The notes below the pieces were generated by a model. That model saw only the letters and a list, made by a program, of their open reading frames with translations, made no database searches and had not been told where the DNA came from. The translations under genes were made by a program, and so were the position numbers. Source: Paracoccus sp. (in: a-proteobacteria) (GTDB lineage Bacteria; Pseudomonadota; Alphaproteobacteria; Rhodobacterales; Rhodobacteraceae). From it: a DNA stretch of 12,088 nucleotides. The first letter of the stretch is position 1. Each line of letters starts with the position of its first letter. Positions 1 to 7,307 of the stretch are shown one piece after another. Where the stretch lies: positions 1 to 12,088 of the forward strand of contig JAGPGI010000043.1 of NCBI GenBank assembly GCA_018056045.1, read 5' to 3'.

Positions 1-590
1 GGACCGGCCAGCGGCCCCCAGATCACGGCGGCACCCAGTTCGCCCGATTTCACCTGCGCCAGCATGTCGCCGACCGGGTTTTCGACCCGACGATCCACGA
101 ACAGGTCCCAGCCGCGCATGTTCTTGGCCAGTCCTGCGCGGGCAAGGTTGGTCGCGGGGGGCGTTCCGGCGACGACGCCGATCGGCTGATCCTTCAGCGC
201 CGGATCGGACAGTGTATCGACCCCGGCCAGCGGCCCATCCTTGCGCGTCACGACGCCGTAAGCCGAGGTATAATAATGGTTCGTGTTCTGAACCATCTCA
301 TCGCCCTGAGCATAGCCGATCACCACGTCGCAGGCGCCCGCGCGCAGGGTCTTGCGGATAAAGCCCGCGCCCTGCGGAAACCAGGTATAGCTCACCGGAA
401 GGCCCAGCTTTTCCCCGATCAGTTCGGCGATGCGGTTTTCGAACCCGCTGCCGTCCTCCATGGACATCGGCGCGGCGGCCGGATCGGCACAGACCCGCAG
501 CGCGTCATGCGCGCGCAGATCGGCGACCTGCGCCGCACCCGCCCCGGCCACGCAGGTCAGGGCGGCGGCAAGGGCCAGAGAACGGATCAT
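1..590 (-). CDS. xoxJ: XoxJ-type periplasmic solute-binding protein, partial (C-terminus off the left edge)
   Basis: The reading frame starts with ATG at 590 and stays open for 196 codons to the window edge, so the 3' part is missing. Residues 1-20 form a signal peptide (basic MIR start, Ala/Leu-rich core, AGAA before Gln21), so the product should be periplasmic. The mature part begins like the MxaJ/XoxJ family of quinoprotein-dehydrogenase-associated binding proteins: LRVCADPAAAPMS at 31-43, GFENRIAELIGEKLGLPVSY at 49-68, and AGACDVVIGYAQGDE at 84-98. Cys34 and Cys87 could form a disulfide. It is related to bacterial type 3 solute-binding folds, but in methylotrophs the family is thought to help mature or activate the methanol dehydrogenase rather than feed an ABC transporter. 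Its ATG overlaps the xoxG stop in an ATGA arrangement, which suggests coupled translation. It sits third in the order xoxF-xoxG-xoxJ, which favours XoxJ over MxaJ. Confidence 0.88.
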   Translation of the reverse strand, partial: MIRSLALAAALTCVAGAGAAQVADLRAHDALRVCADPAAAPMSMEDGSGFENRIAELIGEKLGLPVSYTWFPQGAGFIRKTLRAGACDVVIGYAQGDEMVQNTNHYYTSAYGVVTRKDGPLAGVDTLSDPALKDQPIGVVAGTPPATNLARAGLAKNMRGWDLFVDRRVENPVGDMLAQVKSGELGAAVIWGPLAG

Positions 591-1213
591 CCTTCCATGC
601 AGGATTTCTCCTGCGCCATGAACTCGTCGGACTTGGGCGCCTTATTCGCCGGGCGGCCACGGGGAATGGCGTCGGTGCCGCGCGCCAGCAGATAGACATA
701 GATGTCGTCGATATAGCACCAGACGTTCTTGTTGGTGCCAAAGGCGGGCATCACCTGATTCTGGGCCGCGTTCACCTCTTGCTTGCCCGAGGCGACGACC
801 TGCTGGAAATCATAGTAATCCATGCGCAGCACCGAATCCTTGAGCGCGGGCGCATAGGTCGAGCCCTCGCCATCCGGGCCGTGGCAGACATGGCATTCGG
901 CGTGATAGCGGCGATAGCCCGAGAATACGGCGTAATCGACCACGCCATCGTCGATCTTGAAGGTCGGGATGTCGTCCGCGTTATACCAGCGGCCGTTCTC
1001 CATATGGTCGGCGGTGGTGTCCATGCCGTTGGGCAGGATGCTGTTGCCGCCCGCAGTGACTTCGGCGCCGGGCTTGGCCTCGGTCGGCGCGGGAATGCTG
1101 CTTTCTTCGGCCGCCGGGGCCGGGGTGTCGGGCTTGGCCTGATCCTGCGCAATGGCTGCGCCGGCCATGCAGGCGCAGATGCTCAGCGCTGCAAGGCTGG
1201 TGATGGCTTTCAT
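587..1213 (-). CDS. xoxG: XoxG-type cytochrome c (c553i-like), electron acceptor for XoxF
   Basis: This 208-residue protein has a signal peptide (residues 1-22, ending AAIA before Gln23), then a Pro/Ala/Glu-rich low-complexity stretch (about 24-52), then a class I cytochrome c domain. The single haem site is CHVCH at 107-111, and Met155 in the MPAF motif is the likely sixth ligand. Cys166 and Cys205 are extra cysteines that could pair. The gene follows xoxF and precedes xoxJ, the position of the cytochrome c553i gene (cycB) in Paracoccus denitrificans, so its role is to take electrons from XoxF-bound PQQ in the periplasm. The start is supported by GGAGG five bases before the ATG. The gap from xoxF is 98 bases and holds a strong hairpin. 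The stop overlaps the xoxJ start. The family assignment is firm; that XoxF is its partner is inferred from position. Confidence 0.93.
   Translation of the reverse strand: MKAITSLAALSICACMAGAAIAQDQAKPDTPAPAAEESSIPAPTEAKPGAEVTAGGNSILPNGMDTTADHMENGRWYNADDIPTFKIDDGVVDYAVFSGYRRYHAECHVCHGPDGEGSTYAPALKDSVLRMDYYDFQQVVASGKQEVNAAQNQVMPAFGTNKNVWCYIDDIYVYLLARGTDAIPRGRPANKAPKSDEFMAQEKSCMEG
599..614 (-). other. small GNRA-type hairpin just before the xoxG/xoxJ overlap
   Basis: On the minus strand GCAGGA and TCCTGC form a perfect 6-bp stem around a GAAA loop, a stable GNRA tetraloop in RNA. It lies within the last codons of xoxG, eight bases before the xoxJ ATG. It could affect reinitiation at the ATGA overlap, or it may be a chance product of the coding sequence. 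Confidence 0.35.
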
Positions 1214-1243
1214 ATTTTCCTCCGCTGCTCGTTTCCTCAGACA

Positions 1244-1274
1244 GAACCGCCCCAGTCTATCGCTGGGGCGGCTC
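1244..1274 (-). other. strong intercistronic hairpin between xoxF and xoxG
   Basis: Arms at 1244-1255 and 1263-1274 pair over 12 bp (11 Watson-Crick pairs plus one G-U in the minus-strand RNA) with a 7-base loop. The hairpin begins 37 bases after the xoxF stop and ends 30 bases before the xoxG ATG. In the transcribed (minus) direction no U-run follows it, so it does not look like a plain intrinsic terminator for xoxF. On the plus strand a T-rich stretch follows. It is most likely an mRNA processing or stabilising element, or a partial terminator that lowers xoxG output relative to xoxF. Confidence 0.7.
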
Positions 1275-1311
1275 TTTCCTTGTGTTGTTTTGCGATTATG
1301 GGCCGAAAGTA

Positions 1312-3129
1312 TTAACCGCCGCTGGGCGCGCCCGGCAGTTCAAAGACCGTCAGCTGGCCGCCAAGTTCGGTATAGTCGCTAAGCGCCGCATAGCCGCCCA
1401 CGGCGCCAAGCCCGTCATTGGGGTTGGTCAGGCCGGCCGCAAGACCGATCCCGGCCCAGCCGCCGACGCCCGACAGGATGCCGATATACTGCTTGCCGCC
1501 ATGCTCATAGGTCATGACGTTGCCGATGATGCCCGAGGGGGTCTTGAACTTGTAGAGCTCGGCCCCGGTTTCGGAATCCACCGCCTTCAGATAGCCCTCG
1601 AGCGTGCCGTAGAAGACCACGTCACCCGCGGTGGCCAGCGCCCCCGACCAGACCGAGAACTGCTCGGGCAGCGACCATTTGATGGTGCCGGTGGTGTTGT
1701 CCCAGGCGATGAAGTTGCCCATGCCGCCATGGCTGTCCGGCGCCGGGAACATCGACAGCGTGGCGCCGACATAGGGCTGGCCAGCGGTATAGGCGACGCG
1801 GAACGGCTCATAATCCATGCAGACGTGGTTTGTCGGCACATAGAACAGGCCGGTCTTGGGCGAGAAGGCCGCCGGTTGCTGGTCCTTGGAGCCCAGAGCC
1901 GCCGGGCAGATCCCGGTCGAGTTCTCGTCCTCGCCGTTCTGCTGGGTCGAGTACTGCGCCACCACGGCCGGGCGGCCATAGTTTTCCGAGGCCGGGTCCA
2001 TGTCGACGCCGGTGGTCCAGTTCACCTTGGGATCGAATTTTTCGGCGACCAGCAGCTCACCCGTTTCGCGGTCCAGCGTATAGCCAAGGCCGTTACGGTC
2101 GAAATGGGTCAGCAGCTTGCGGTCCTTGCCGTCGATCTGCTGGTTGGTCAGGATCATCTCGTTGATGCCGTCATAGTCCCATTCGTCATGGGGCGTCATC
2201 TGATAGAACCATTTCGCCATGCCGGTATCGGCGTCGCGGGCCATGATGGTCATCGACCACTTGTTGTCGCCCGGACGCTGCGACGGGTTCCAGGTCGAGG
2301 GGTTGCCGGTGCCGTAATAGATCAGGTTCAGGTCCGGATCATAGGAATACCAGCCCCAGGTGGTGCCGCCGCCGATCTTCCACTGATCGCCCTCCCAGCT
2401 GTTCAGCGAGCTGTCTGCGCCGATCGGCTTGCCCAGCACCATGGTCTTTTCGGGATCGACCAGCATTTCGGCATCCGGGCCGGTGGAATAGGCCTTCCAC
2501 ACTTCCTTGCCGTCAGCCAGCGCATAGGCCGTCACCCGGCCCCGCACGCCATATTCACCGCCCGAGACGCCGACAATGACCTTGTCCTTGACCGGCAGCA
2601 CGGTGGCGGTGTTCGTTTCGCCGATGGCGGGATCGCCGGTCTTGACCGACCATTTCACGTCGCCGGTCTTGGCGTCCAGCGCCACCAGCGTCGTGTCGGC
2701 CTGATGCATCAGGACCATGCCATCCGCATAGGCCAAACCCCGGTTCACCGTGTCGCAGCACATGACCGCGATGACGTTCGGGTCCTGCTGGGGCGCATAG
2801 CGCCACAGGATCTTGCCGTTGTCATTCAGGTCCAGCGCGAAAACATTGTTCGGAAATGGCGTATGGACATACATCACATCGCCGATCACCAGGGGCGAGC
2901 CTTCATGCCCGCGCAGCACCCCGGTCGAGAAGGTCCAGGCCACGCGCAGGTCCTTGACGTTGTCCTTGTTGATCTGGTCCAGCGTCGAATAACGCGAATT
3001 GGCATAGTCGCCGGTCTGGATCGCCCATTGCTGCGGTTTGGCAATCTCGGCCAGAACGCTGTCATTGGCCAAGGCCGAACCACCGGACAGCAACAGGACA
3101 ATGCCTGCACCTTTCAGCAGATTTTTCAT
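1312..3129 (-). CDS. xoxF: XoxF lanthanide-dependent PQQ methanol dehydrogenase
   Basis: This 605-residue protein is a periplasmic eight-bladed propeller alcohol dehydrogenase that oxidises methanol (and often formaldehyde) using PQQ. The signal peptide is residues 1-21, ending SALA before Asn23 or thereabouts. Family marks are the vicinal disulfide pair Cys124-Cys125, Glu192 in SGGEYGVRG, Asn276 in [11 protein letters not shown], catalytic Asp318 in WDYDG, and Arg345 in HFDRNG. Asp320, two residues after the catalytic Asp, is the extra acidic ligand that marks lanthanide-type XoxF; calcium-type MxaF has Ala there. The frame extends upstream to 3177, but the start at 3129 is preferred because GGAGG lies six bases before it and the signal peptide begins there. 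It is followed by xoxG and xoxJ and preceded by fghA with a 183-base gap that probably holds its promoter. The enzyme class is clear; metal use is inferred from Asp320. Confidence 0.97.
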   Translation of the reverse strand: MKNLLKGAGIVLLLSGGSALANDSVLAEIAKPQQWAIQTGDYANSRYSTLDQINKDNVKDLRVAWTFSTGVLRGHEGSPLVIGDVMYVHTPFPNNVFALDLNDNGKILWRYAPQQDPNVIAVMCCDTVNRGLAYADGMVLMHQADTTLVALDAKTGDVKWSVKTGDPAIGETNTATVLPVKDKVIVGVSGGEYGVRGRVTAYALADGKEVWKAYSTGPDAEMLVDPEKTMVLGKPIGADSSLNSWEGDQWKIGGGTTWGWYSYDPDLNLIYYGTGNPSTWNPSQRPGDNKWSMTIMARDADTGMAKWFYQMTPHDEWDYDGINEMILTNQQIDGKDRKLLTHFDRNGLGYTLDRETGELLVAEKFDPKVNWTTGVDMDPASENYGRPAVVAQYSTQQNGEDENSTGICPAALGSKDQQPAAFSPKTGLFYVPTNHVCMDYEPFRVAYTAGQPYVGATLSMFPAPDSHGGMGNFIAWDNTTGTIKWSLPEQFSVWSGALATAGDVVFYGTLEGYLKAVDSETGAELYKFKTPSGIIGNVMTYEHGGKQYIGILSGVGGWAGIGLAAGLTNPNDGLGAVGGYAALSDYTELGGQLTVFELPGAPSGG

Positions 3130-3312
3130 GATCTTCCTCCCACCCGTGAACAGGCGCGACTCGTGACGCGCCGTCATCCTCTTTGGGAAGGTTCGGGCGC
3201 GGCCGGATATGCGTCAACGCAACCGGCCGGCCCTTGGGACTAAAGTCTTAGGATAACTCGGCAATAGGTATGGGATTATTTCCCCGATCCCGCCGCATTC
3301 CGAAAACCGCTC
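3130..3312 (-). promoter_or_regulatory. fghA-xoxF intergenic region, probable xoxF promoter and leader
   Basis: This is the largest non-coding gap in the window. It contains an AT-richer stretch at about 3238-3290, a nested inverted repeat at 3200-3229 (listed separately) and the xoxF ribosome-binding site GGAGG at 3136-3140. No convincing -35/-10 pair could be assigned by eye; TTGACG inside the inverted repeat on the minus strand has no good partner. Since xoxF genes are commonly controlled by metal or C1 signals, control elements are expected here, but none can be named from sequence alone. Confidence 0.5.
3200..3229 (-). other. nested inverted repeat upstream of xoxF
   Basis: The outer arms CGGCCGG (3200-3206) and CCGGCCG (3223-3229) enclose a second perfect pair, TGCGT (3210-3214) and ACGCA (3217-3221). 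The two tiers are separated by three bases on one side and one on the other. The element lies 71-100 bases before the xoxF ATG. No U-run follows in the minus direction, so it may be a protein-binding operator or leader RNA structure rather than a terminator of fghA. Confidence 0.5.
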
Positions 3313-4152
3313 TCAGCCCAGCCGTTCGGCGTGCCAGTGGATGTGGTCGCCCATGAAGGTCTGGACGAAGAAATAACTGTGATCATAGCCTTGCTGCATG
3401 CGGAACACGCCGGGCTGACGGCGCTCGGCCATGGCATGGGCCAGCGCCTCGGGCTTGAGCAGGTTCAGGAACTGGTCGTTGCTGCCCTGATCGATCAGAA
3501 CCTCGCCCGGATAGCCACGGTCGCGCATCAGAAGCGTGGCGTCATGGCCCGCCCAGGCGGCGCGATCCTCGCCCAGATAGGCGGTGAGCTGCTTGCGGCC
3601 CCAGTCGGATTCCGAAGGGTTCGCGATCGGCGCAAAGGCCGAGACCGACTTGTAGCGCTGCGGAAAGGTCATGGCGATGGTCAGCGCCCCGTGGCCGCCC
3701 ATGGAATGGCCGGTGATACCCTGCGCCTCGCGTTCCAGCGCGAAATTGCCAAAGACCAGCTCGGGCAGCTCATGGGTGATGTAATGCCACATCTTGAAAT
3801 GCGGCGCCCAGGGCGCCTGGGTCGCATCGACATAGAAACCGGCGCCCTGCCCCAGATCATAGGCTTCGTCATCGGCGACGCCCTCGCCGCGCGGCGAGGT
3901 GTCGGGAAAGATCACCGCGATCCCCGCCTCGGCCGCCCATTCCTGCGCCCCGGCCTTGACCATGGCGTTTTCATGGGTGCAGGTCAGGCCCGACAGATAC
4001 CACAGCACCGGCACCTTGCGATGCGCGGCATCGGGCGGCAGGTAGATGGCAAAGGTCATCGGCGTGCCGGTGGCTTGCGACTGGTGGCGATAGACGCCCT
4101 GCACGCCGCCAAAGCTGCGGTTTTCCGAAACGGTCTCATAGGCCAGCACCAT
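3313..4152 (-). CDS. fghA: S-formylglutathione hydrolase
   Basis: This 279-residue cytoplasmic alpha/beta-hydrolase of the esterase D family hydrolyses S-formylglutathione to formate and glutathione, the last step of glutathione-dependent formaldehyde oxidation. The catalytic triad is visible: Ser150 in GHSMGGHG, Asp226 in DQGSNDQF, and His258 in YDHSYFF. The oxyanion and conserved-cysteine segment SGLTCTHEN is at 54-62. Length matches the family. The open frame runs upstream to 4566 but that part lies over the acetyltransferase gene in another frame; the ATG at 4152 follows that gene's stop by two bases, with AGGGGA as ribosome-binding site, and gives the normal N-terminus. It is tightly linked to the GNAT gene and clpP upstream and to flhA and gfa beyond them, so all pathway enzymes from formaldehyde to formate lie together. 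Confidence 0.97.
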   Translation of the reverse strand: MVLAYETVSENRSFGGVQGVYRHQSQATGTPMTFAIYLPPDAAHRKVPVLWYLSGLTCTHENAMVKAGAQEWAAEAGIAVIFPDTSPRGEGVADDEAYDLGQGAGFYVDATQAPWAPHFKMWHYITHELPELVFGNFALEREAQGITGHSMGGHGALTIAMTFPQRYKSVSAFAPIANPSESDWGRKQLTAYLGEDRAAWAGHDATLLMRDRGYPGEVLIDQGSNDQFLNLLKPEALAHAMAERRQPGVFRMQQGYDHSYFFVQTFMGDHIHWHAERLG

Positions 4153-4154
4153 GG

Positions 4155-4673
4155 CTATTCCCCTTTGGTCAGATCGTGAAACATTACCAGCGCGTCGACA
4201 TAGCCAAGGCGCGGATGCAGAAAGGCGCCCGGCAGGCGGCCGACGATGTCGAAGCCGGCCTTTTGCCATGAATGCACCGCATCGGCATTGGTCGAGACGA
4301 CGAAATTGAACTGCATGGCGCGAAAGCCCTGATCCCGCGCCCAGTCCTTGGCATGGGTGACAAGCCGCCTTGCGATGCCCTTGCCGCGCGCATCCGGGTG
4401 GGTGGCAAAGCTTGCATTGGCGACATGCGCCGCCGGGCCGGGCCGGTTGCGCCCGACATGGCTGGTGCCCAGCACCCGGCCATCCAGTTCCGCGACAAAG
4501 GCGGTAAAGGGCGCGGCGAACCAGTCCGCCAGCGCCGCGTCGCGGGAAATGTCGGGCGGGATGCAATAGGTTTCGCCCGCGCGATAGACCGGTTCAAGGA
4601 TCGTCCAGATCGCCGGATGATCCGCAGCCGTGGCGGGACGGATCAGGATATCAGCCCCGCCGCCGACATTCAT
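4155..4673 (-). CDS. GNAT-family N-acetyltransferase
   Basis: This 172-residue protein is a single-domain GNAT fold. The acetyl-CoA binding motif A is at about 88-104, with the pyrophosphate loop R96-G-K-G-I100 in HPDARGKGIARRLV. A typical C-terminal half follows, with STNADAVHSWQKAGF at 127-141. The substrate cannot be told from sequence; related proteins acylate amino acids, small amines or antibiotics. Its ATG overlaps the clpP stop in an ATGA arrangement and its own stop is two bases from the fghA start, so it should be co-translated with a formaldehyde-detoxification enzyme. A role in handling a toxic C1 by-product is possible but purely contextual. Confidence 0.85.
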   Translation of the reverse strand: MNVGGGADILIRPATAADHPAIWTILEPVYRAGETYCIPPDISRDAALADWFAAPFTAFVAELDGRVLGTSHVGRNRPGPAAHVANASFATHPDARGKGIARRLVTHAKDWARDQGFRAMQFNFVVSTNADAVHSWQKAGFDIVGRLPGAFLHPRLGYVDALVMFHDLTKGE

Positions 4674-5311
4674 TTCAGCTCGTCCACGGAACGGATGACC
4701 TTGCCCAAGAGGCCGTAATCCAGCGCCTCTTGCGTGTTCAGCCAGAAATCGCGCTGGGTGTCGGCCTCGATCCGCTCGATGCTCTGACCGGTGGCCTCGG
4801 CAAAGATCTGGTTCAGCCGGTCGCGCATCTGGCGCACCTGCTCGGCCTGAATCATCATGTCGGTCGAGGTGCCGCCGATCCCGCCCGAGGGCTGATGCAG
4901 CAAAAAGCGGGTATTGGGCAGGCAGTAGCGGTTTTCCTTGTCCGCGCCGACAAAGATCAGCGCGCCGGCGCTGGCCACCCAGCCCGAGCCGATGGTGCGC
5001 ACGGTCGGGCGGATGAACTTGATCACGTCATGGATCATGTCGCCCGATTCCACATGCCCGCCGGGCGAGGAAATCAGCATGTTGATCGGATCGTCGCTGT
5101 CCTCGGCCAGGGCCAGAAGATGGGCGACGGTGCGCTGCGCCAGCTTGTCGTTGATGGCACCGGCGACGATCACCGTGCGCGACTTGAAGTAGAGCTTGCC
5201 GATCTTGTCCCCTTCGGGAAGGCCCAAGCCCTCTTCCTTGGGCGAGTCCTGACGGCGGGGCGCGTCATCGTCGTCATCGTCATCGTCGTCCAGGTGAAAA
5301 TGCTTAGCCAT
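4670..5311 (-). CDS. ClpP-type serine protease with N-terminal poly-aspartate tract (divergent paralogue)
   Basis: This 213-residue protein has the ClpP fold with a complete triad: Ser114 in GWVASAGA, His139 in LLHQPSGG, and Asp184 in ADTQRDFW. The substrate-strand glycine motif SSPGGHVESG (81-90) is present. It differs from the usual housekeeping ClpP: the N-terminus is MAKHFHL followed by nine aspartates (8-16) and a charged segment to about residue 35, where ClpP normally has the axial loops that contact ClpA or ClpX; the active-site stretch is WVASAG rather than the usual QAASMG. No Clp ATPase gene is adjacent. The start is supported by AAAGGA eight bases upstream. It lies between flhA and the GNAT and fghA genes, 77 bases after flhA, so it is probably expressed with formaldehyde oxidation. 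Whether it works with a Clp ATPase, alone, or in mixed rings is unknown. I leave the symbol empty because it is unlikely to be the main clpP. Confidence 0.9.
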   Translation of the reverse strand: MAKHFHLDDDDDDDDDAPRRQDSPKEEGLGLPEGDKIGKLYFKSRTVIVAGAINDKLAQRTVAHLLALAEDSDDPINMLISSPGGHVESGDMIHDVIKFIRPTVRTIGSGWVASAGALIFVGADKENRYCLPNTRFLLHQPSGGIGGTSTDMMIQAEQVRQMRDRLNQIFAEATGQSIERIEADTQRDFWLNTQEALDYGLLGKVIRSVDELK

Positions 5312-5331
5312 AAACGCGGTCCTTTCAGGTT

Positions 5332-5363
5332 GACGGCGGAAACGGTCGCCCGCCTCCGCCGTC
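5332..5363 (-). other. 9-bp inverted repeat in the flhA-clpP gap
   Basis: GACGGCGGA (5332-5340) and TCCGCCGTC (5355-5363) pair perfectly around a 14-base loop. On the minus strand the hairpin ends just before the clpP ribosome-binding site, with no U-run behind it. It could tune clpP translation, stabilise the transcript, or help end flhA transcription. On the plus strand it is followed by CTTTTAA, where no gene needs a terminator. Confidence 0.5.
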
Positions 5364-5388
5364 CTTTTAACTAAGCAGGCCTTTACGA

Positions 5389-6519
<1,131 letters not shown>

Positions 6520-6581
6520 TTGCTTTCTCCTTAGCTGGGTCGGGCGCGCGGCCCGGAGTCATTTGCTGGGTTCATGCCAAC

Positions 6582-6603
6582 GGGGGCCGGTTTCCCGGCC
6601 CCC
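6582..6603 (-). terminator. GC-rich hairpin between gfa and flhA, possible gfa terminator
   Basis: GGGGGCCGG (6582-6590) and CCGGCCCCC (6595-6603) form a perfect 9-bp stem with a 4-base loop, 27 bases after the gfa stop and 62 bases before the flhA ATG. No U-run follows in the minus direction, so it may end transcription only weakly or act as a stabiliser or leader structure. The rest of the 111-base gap holds the flhA ribosome-binding site at 6527-6532 and no promoter that I can name. Confidence 0.5.
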
Positions 6604-6630
6604 AAGGTGATGCCGTTCCGCGCCGCAAGG

Positions 6631-7215
6631 TCAAGCCGGCAATGCGCCAGTTCGCTTGGCAATATGCGTCGCGATCGCGTCCATCAAGGGCGGCGACAGC
6701 GCGTCATAGGGCTGCAGCCCCAGTTCGCGCAGCCGGGCGCGGATACCGTCCATGCGCGACGGATCGACCCCCGATTCGATGACCGAGCTGACGAAGGCCG
6801 CGAATTCCGGTGCCGACCAGCCAGTATCGTCCGACAGTTCCGTATGGACGAAATCAAGGCCGTAGAACGGATGGTCCTTGTTCTCGATCCGGCCATACAT
6901 GTGCGTGCCGCAATCGCGGCAGCGATGGCGCTGGATCGGCGCGTCGCGGTTCACCACCTCAAGCTTTTCGGCGCCCTGCGTCACCTCGACCGCATCGCGC
7001 GAGATCACCGCGACCTGACTGAAGACGGCGCCGGCGGGTTTCCAGCATTTGGTGCAGCCGCAGACGTGGTTATGCGCGGTCTGCCCCTTCAGCGTCACGC
7101 GCACCGGATTGCTGCTGCACAGGCAGTGCAGCGTGCCACCGGCAAAGCCGGGCTGGCTTGCCGCGATGCCGTTATCGACGGCGGGATGAATCTTCACCCC
7201 GGATGTATCTGCCAT
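6631..7215 (-). CDS. gfa: Gfa, glutathione-dependent formaldehyde-activating protein
   Basis: This 194-residue zinc protein binds glutathione and was described in Paracoccus denitrificans as speeding formation of S-hydroxymethylglutathione, the FlhA substrate; later work questioned true catalysis. Seven cysteines sit at 31, 33, 52, 54, 57, 99 and 102. In the known structure Cys31, 33, 99 and 102 hold one zinc and Cys52, 54 and 57 the second, and the numbering here agrees. The C-terminal part ([20 protein letters not shown]) is typical of long Gfa proteins rather than the short DUF636 relatives. The start was chosen at 7215: GGGGAGG lies seven bases before it but only one base before the alternative ATG at 7221, and it gives the usual [12 protein letters not shown]-terminus. 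The frame continues to 7284 but that stretch looks like promoter sequence. The next gene downstream is flhA. Confidence 0.95.
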   Translation of the reverse strand: MADTSGVKIHPAVDNGIAASQPGFAGGTLHCLCSSNPVRVTLKGQTAHNHVCGCTKCWKPAGAVFSQVAVISRDAVEVTQGAEKLEVVNRDAPIQRHRCRDCGTHMYGRIENKDHPFYGLDFVHTELSDDTGWSAPEFAAFVSSVIESGVDPSRMDGIRARLRELGLQPYDALSPPLMDAIATHIAKRTGALPA

Positions 7216-7307
7216 GGTCATGCCTCCCCATAGACGACCGATGGCCAAGGGTCGCGCCGGGGCCTTGGGCAAACAAGTGGGCAAAAGGTTGTATTGTCAG
7301 CGGGCTT
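7216..7307 (-). promoter_or_regulatory. gfa upstream region with an 8-bp direct repeat
   Basis: This 92-base gap between the DUF454 gene and gfa contains TGGGCAAA twice on the plus strand, at 7266-7273 and 7278-7285, 12 bases apart start to start (TTTGCCCA twice on the minus strand). The spacing is close to one helical turn, as expected for a tandem operator. Inverted CCAAGG and CCTTGG arms are at 7245-7250 and 7263-7268. The gfa ribosome-binding site is 7223-7229. No clear -35/-10 pair was found. The region likely starts transcription of the formaldehyde genes, as it marks the break between the housekeeping run and the C1 block. Confidence 0.45.

Noticed and set aside
1160..1180. A lipoprotein signal in XoxG (cysteines at residues 13 and 15 of the signal peptide)
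   Set aside because: The residues before these cysteines fit the lipobox poorly, and a clear signal peptidase I site (AIA before Gln23) follows.
1282..3243. A 653-codon open frame on the plus strand opposite xoxF
   Set aside because: It mirrors xoxF, whose protein is unmistakable. The translation resembles no family and is rich in His, Arg, Gly and Ala, as expected from antisense reading of GC-rich codons.
3230..3300. Short symmetric pieces (CTAA/TTAG, GGGA/TCCC) in the AT-richer part upstream of xoxF
   Set aside because: The arms are only four bases, which is expected by chance.
4153..4566. An upstream extension of the fghA frame that would give a 417-residue fusion protein
   Set aside because: The extra part overlaps the GNAT gene in another frame; the family N-terminus and a ribosome-binding site support 4152.
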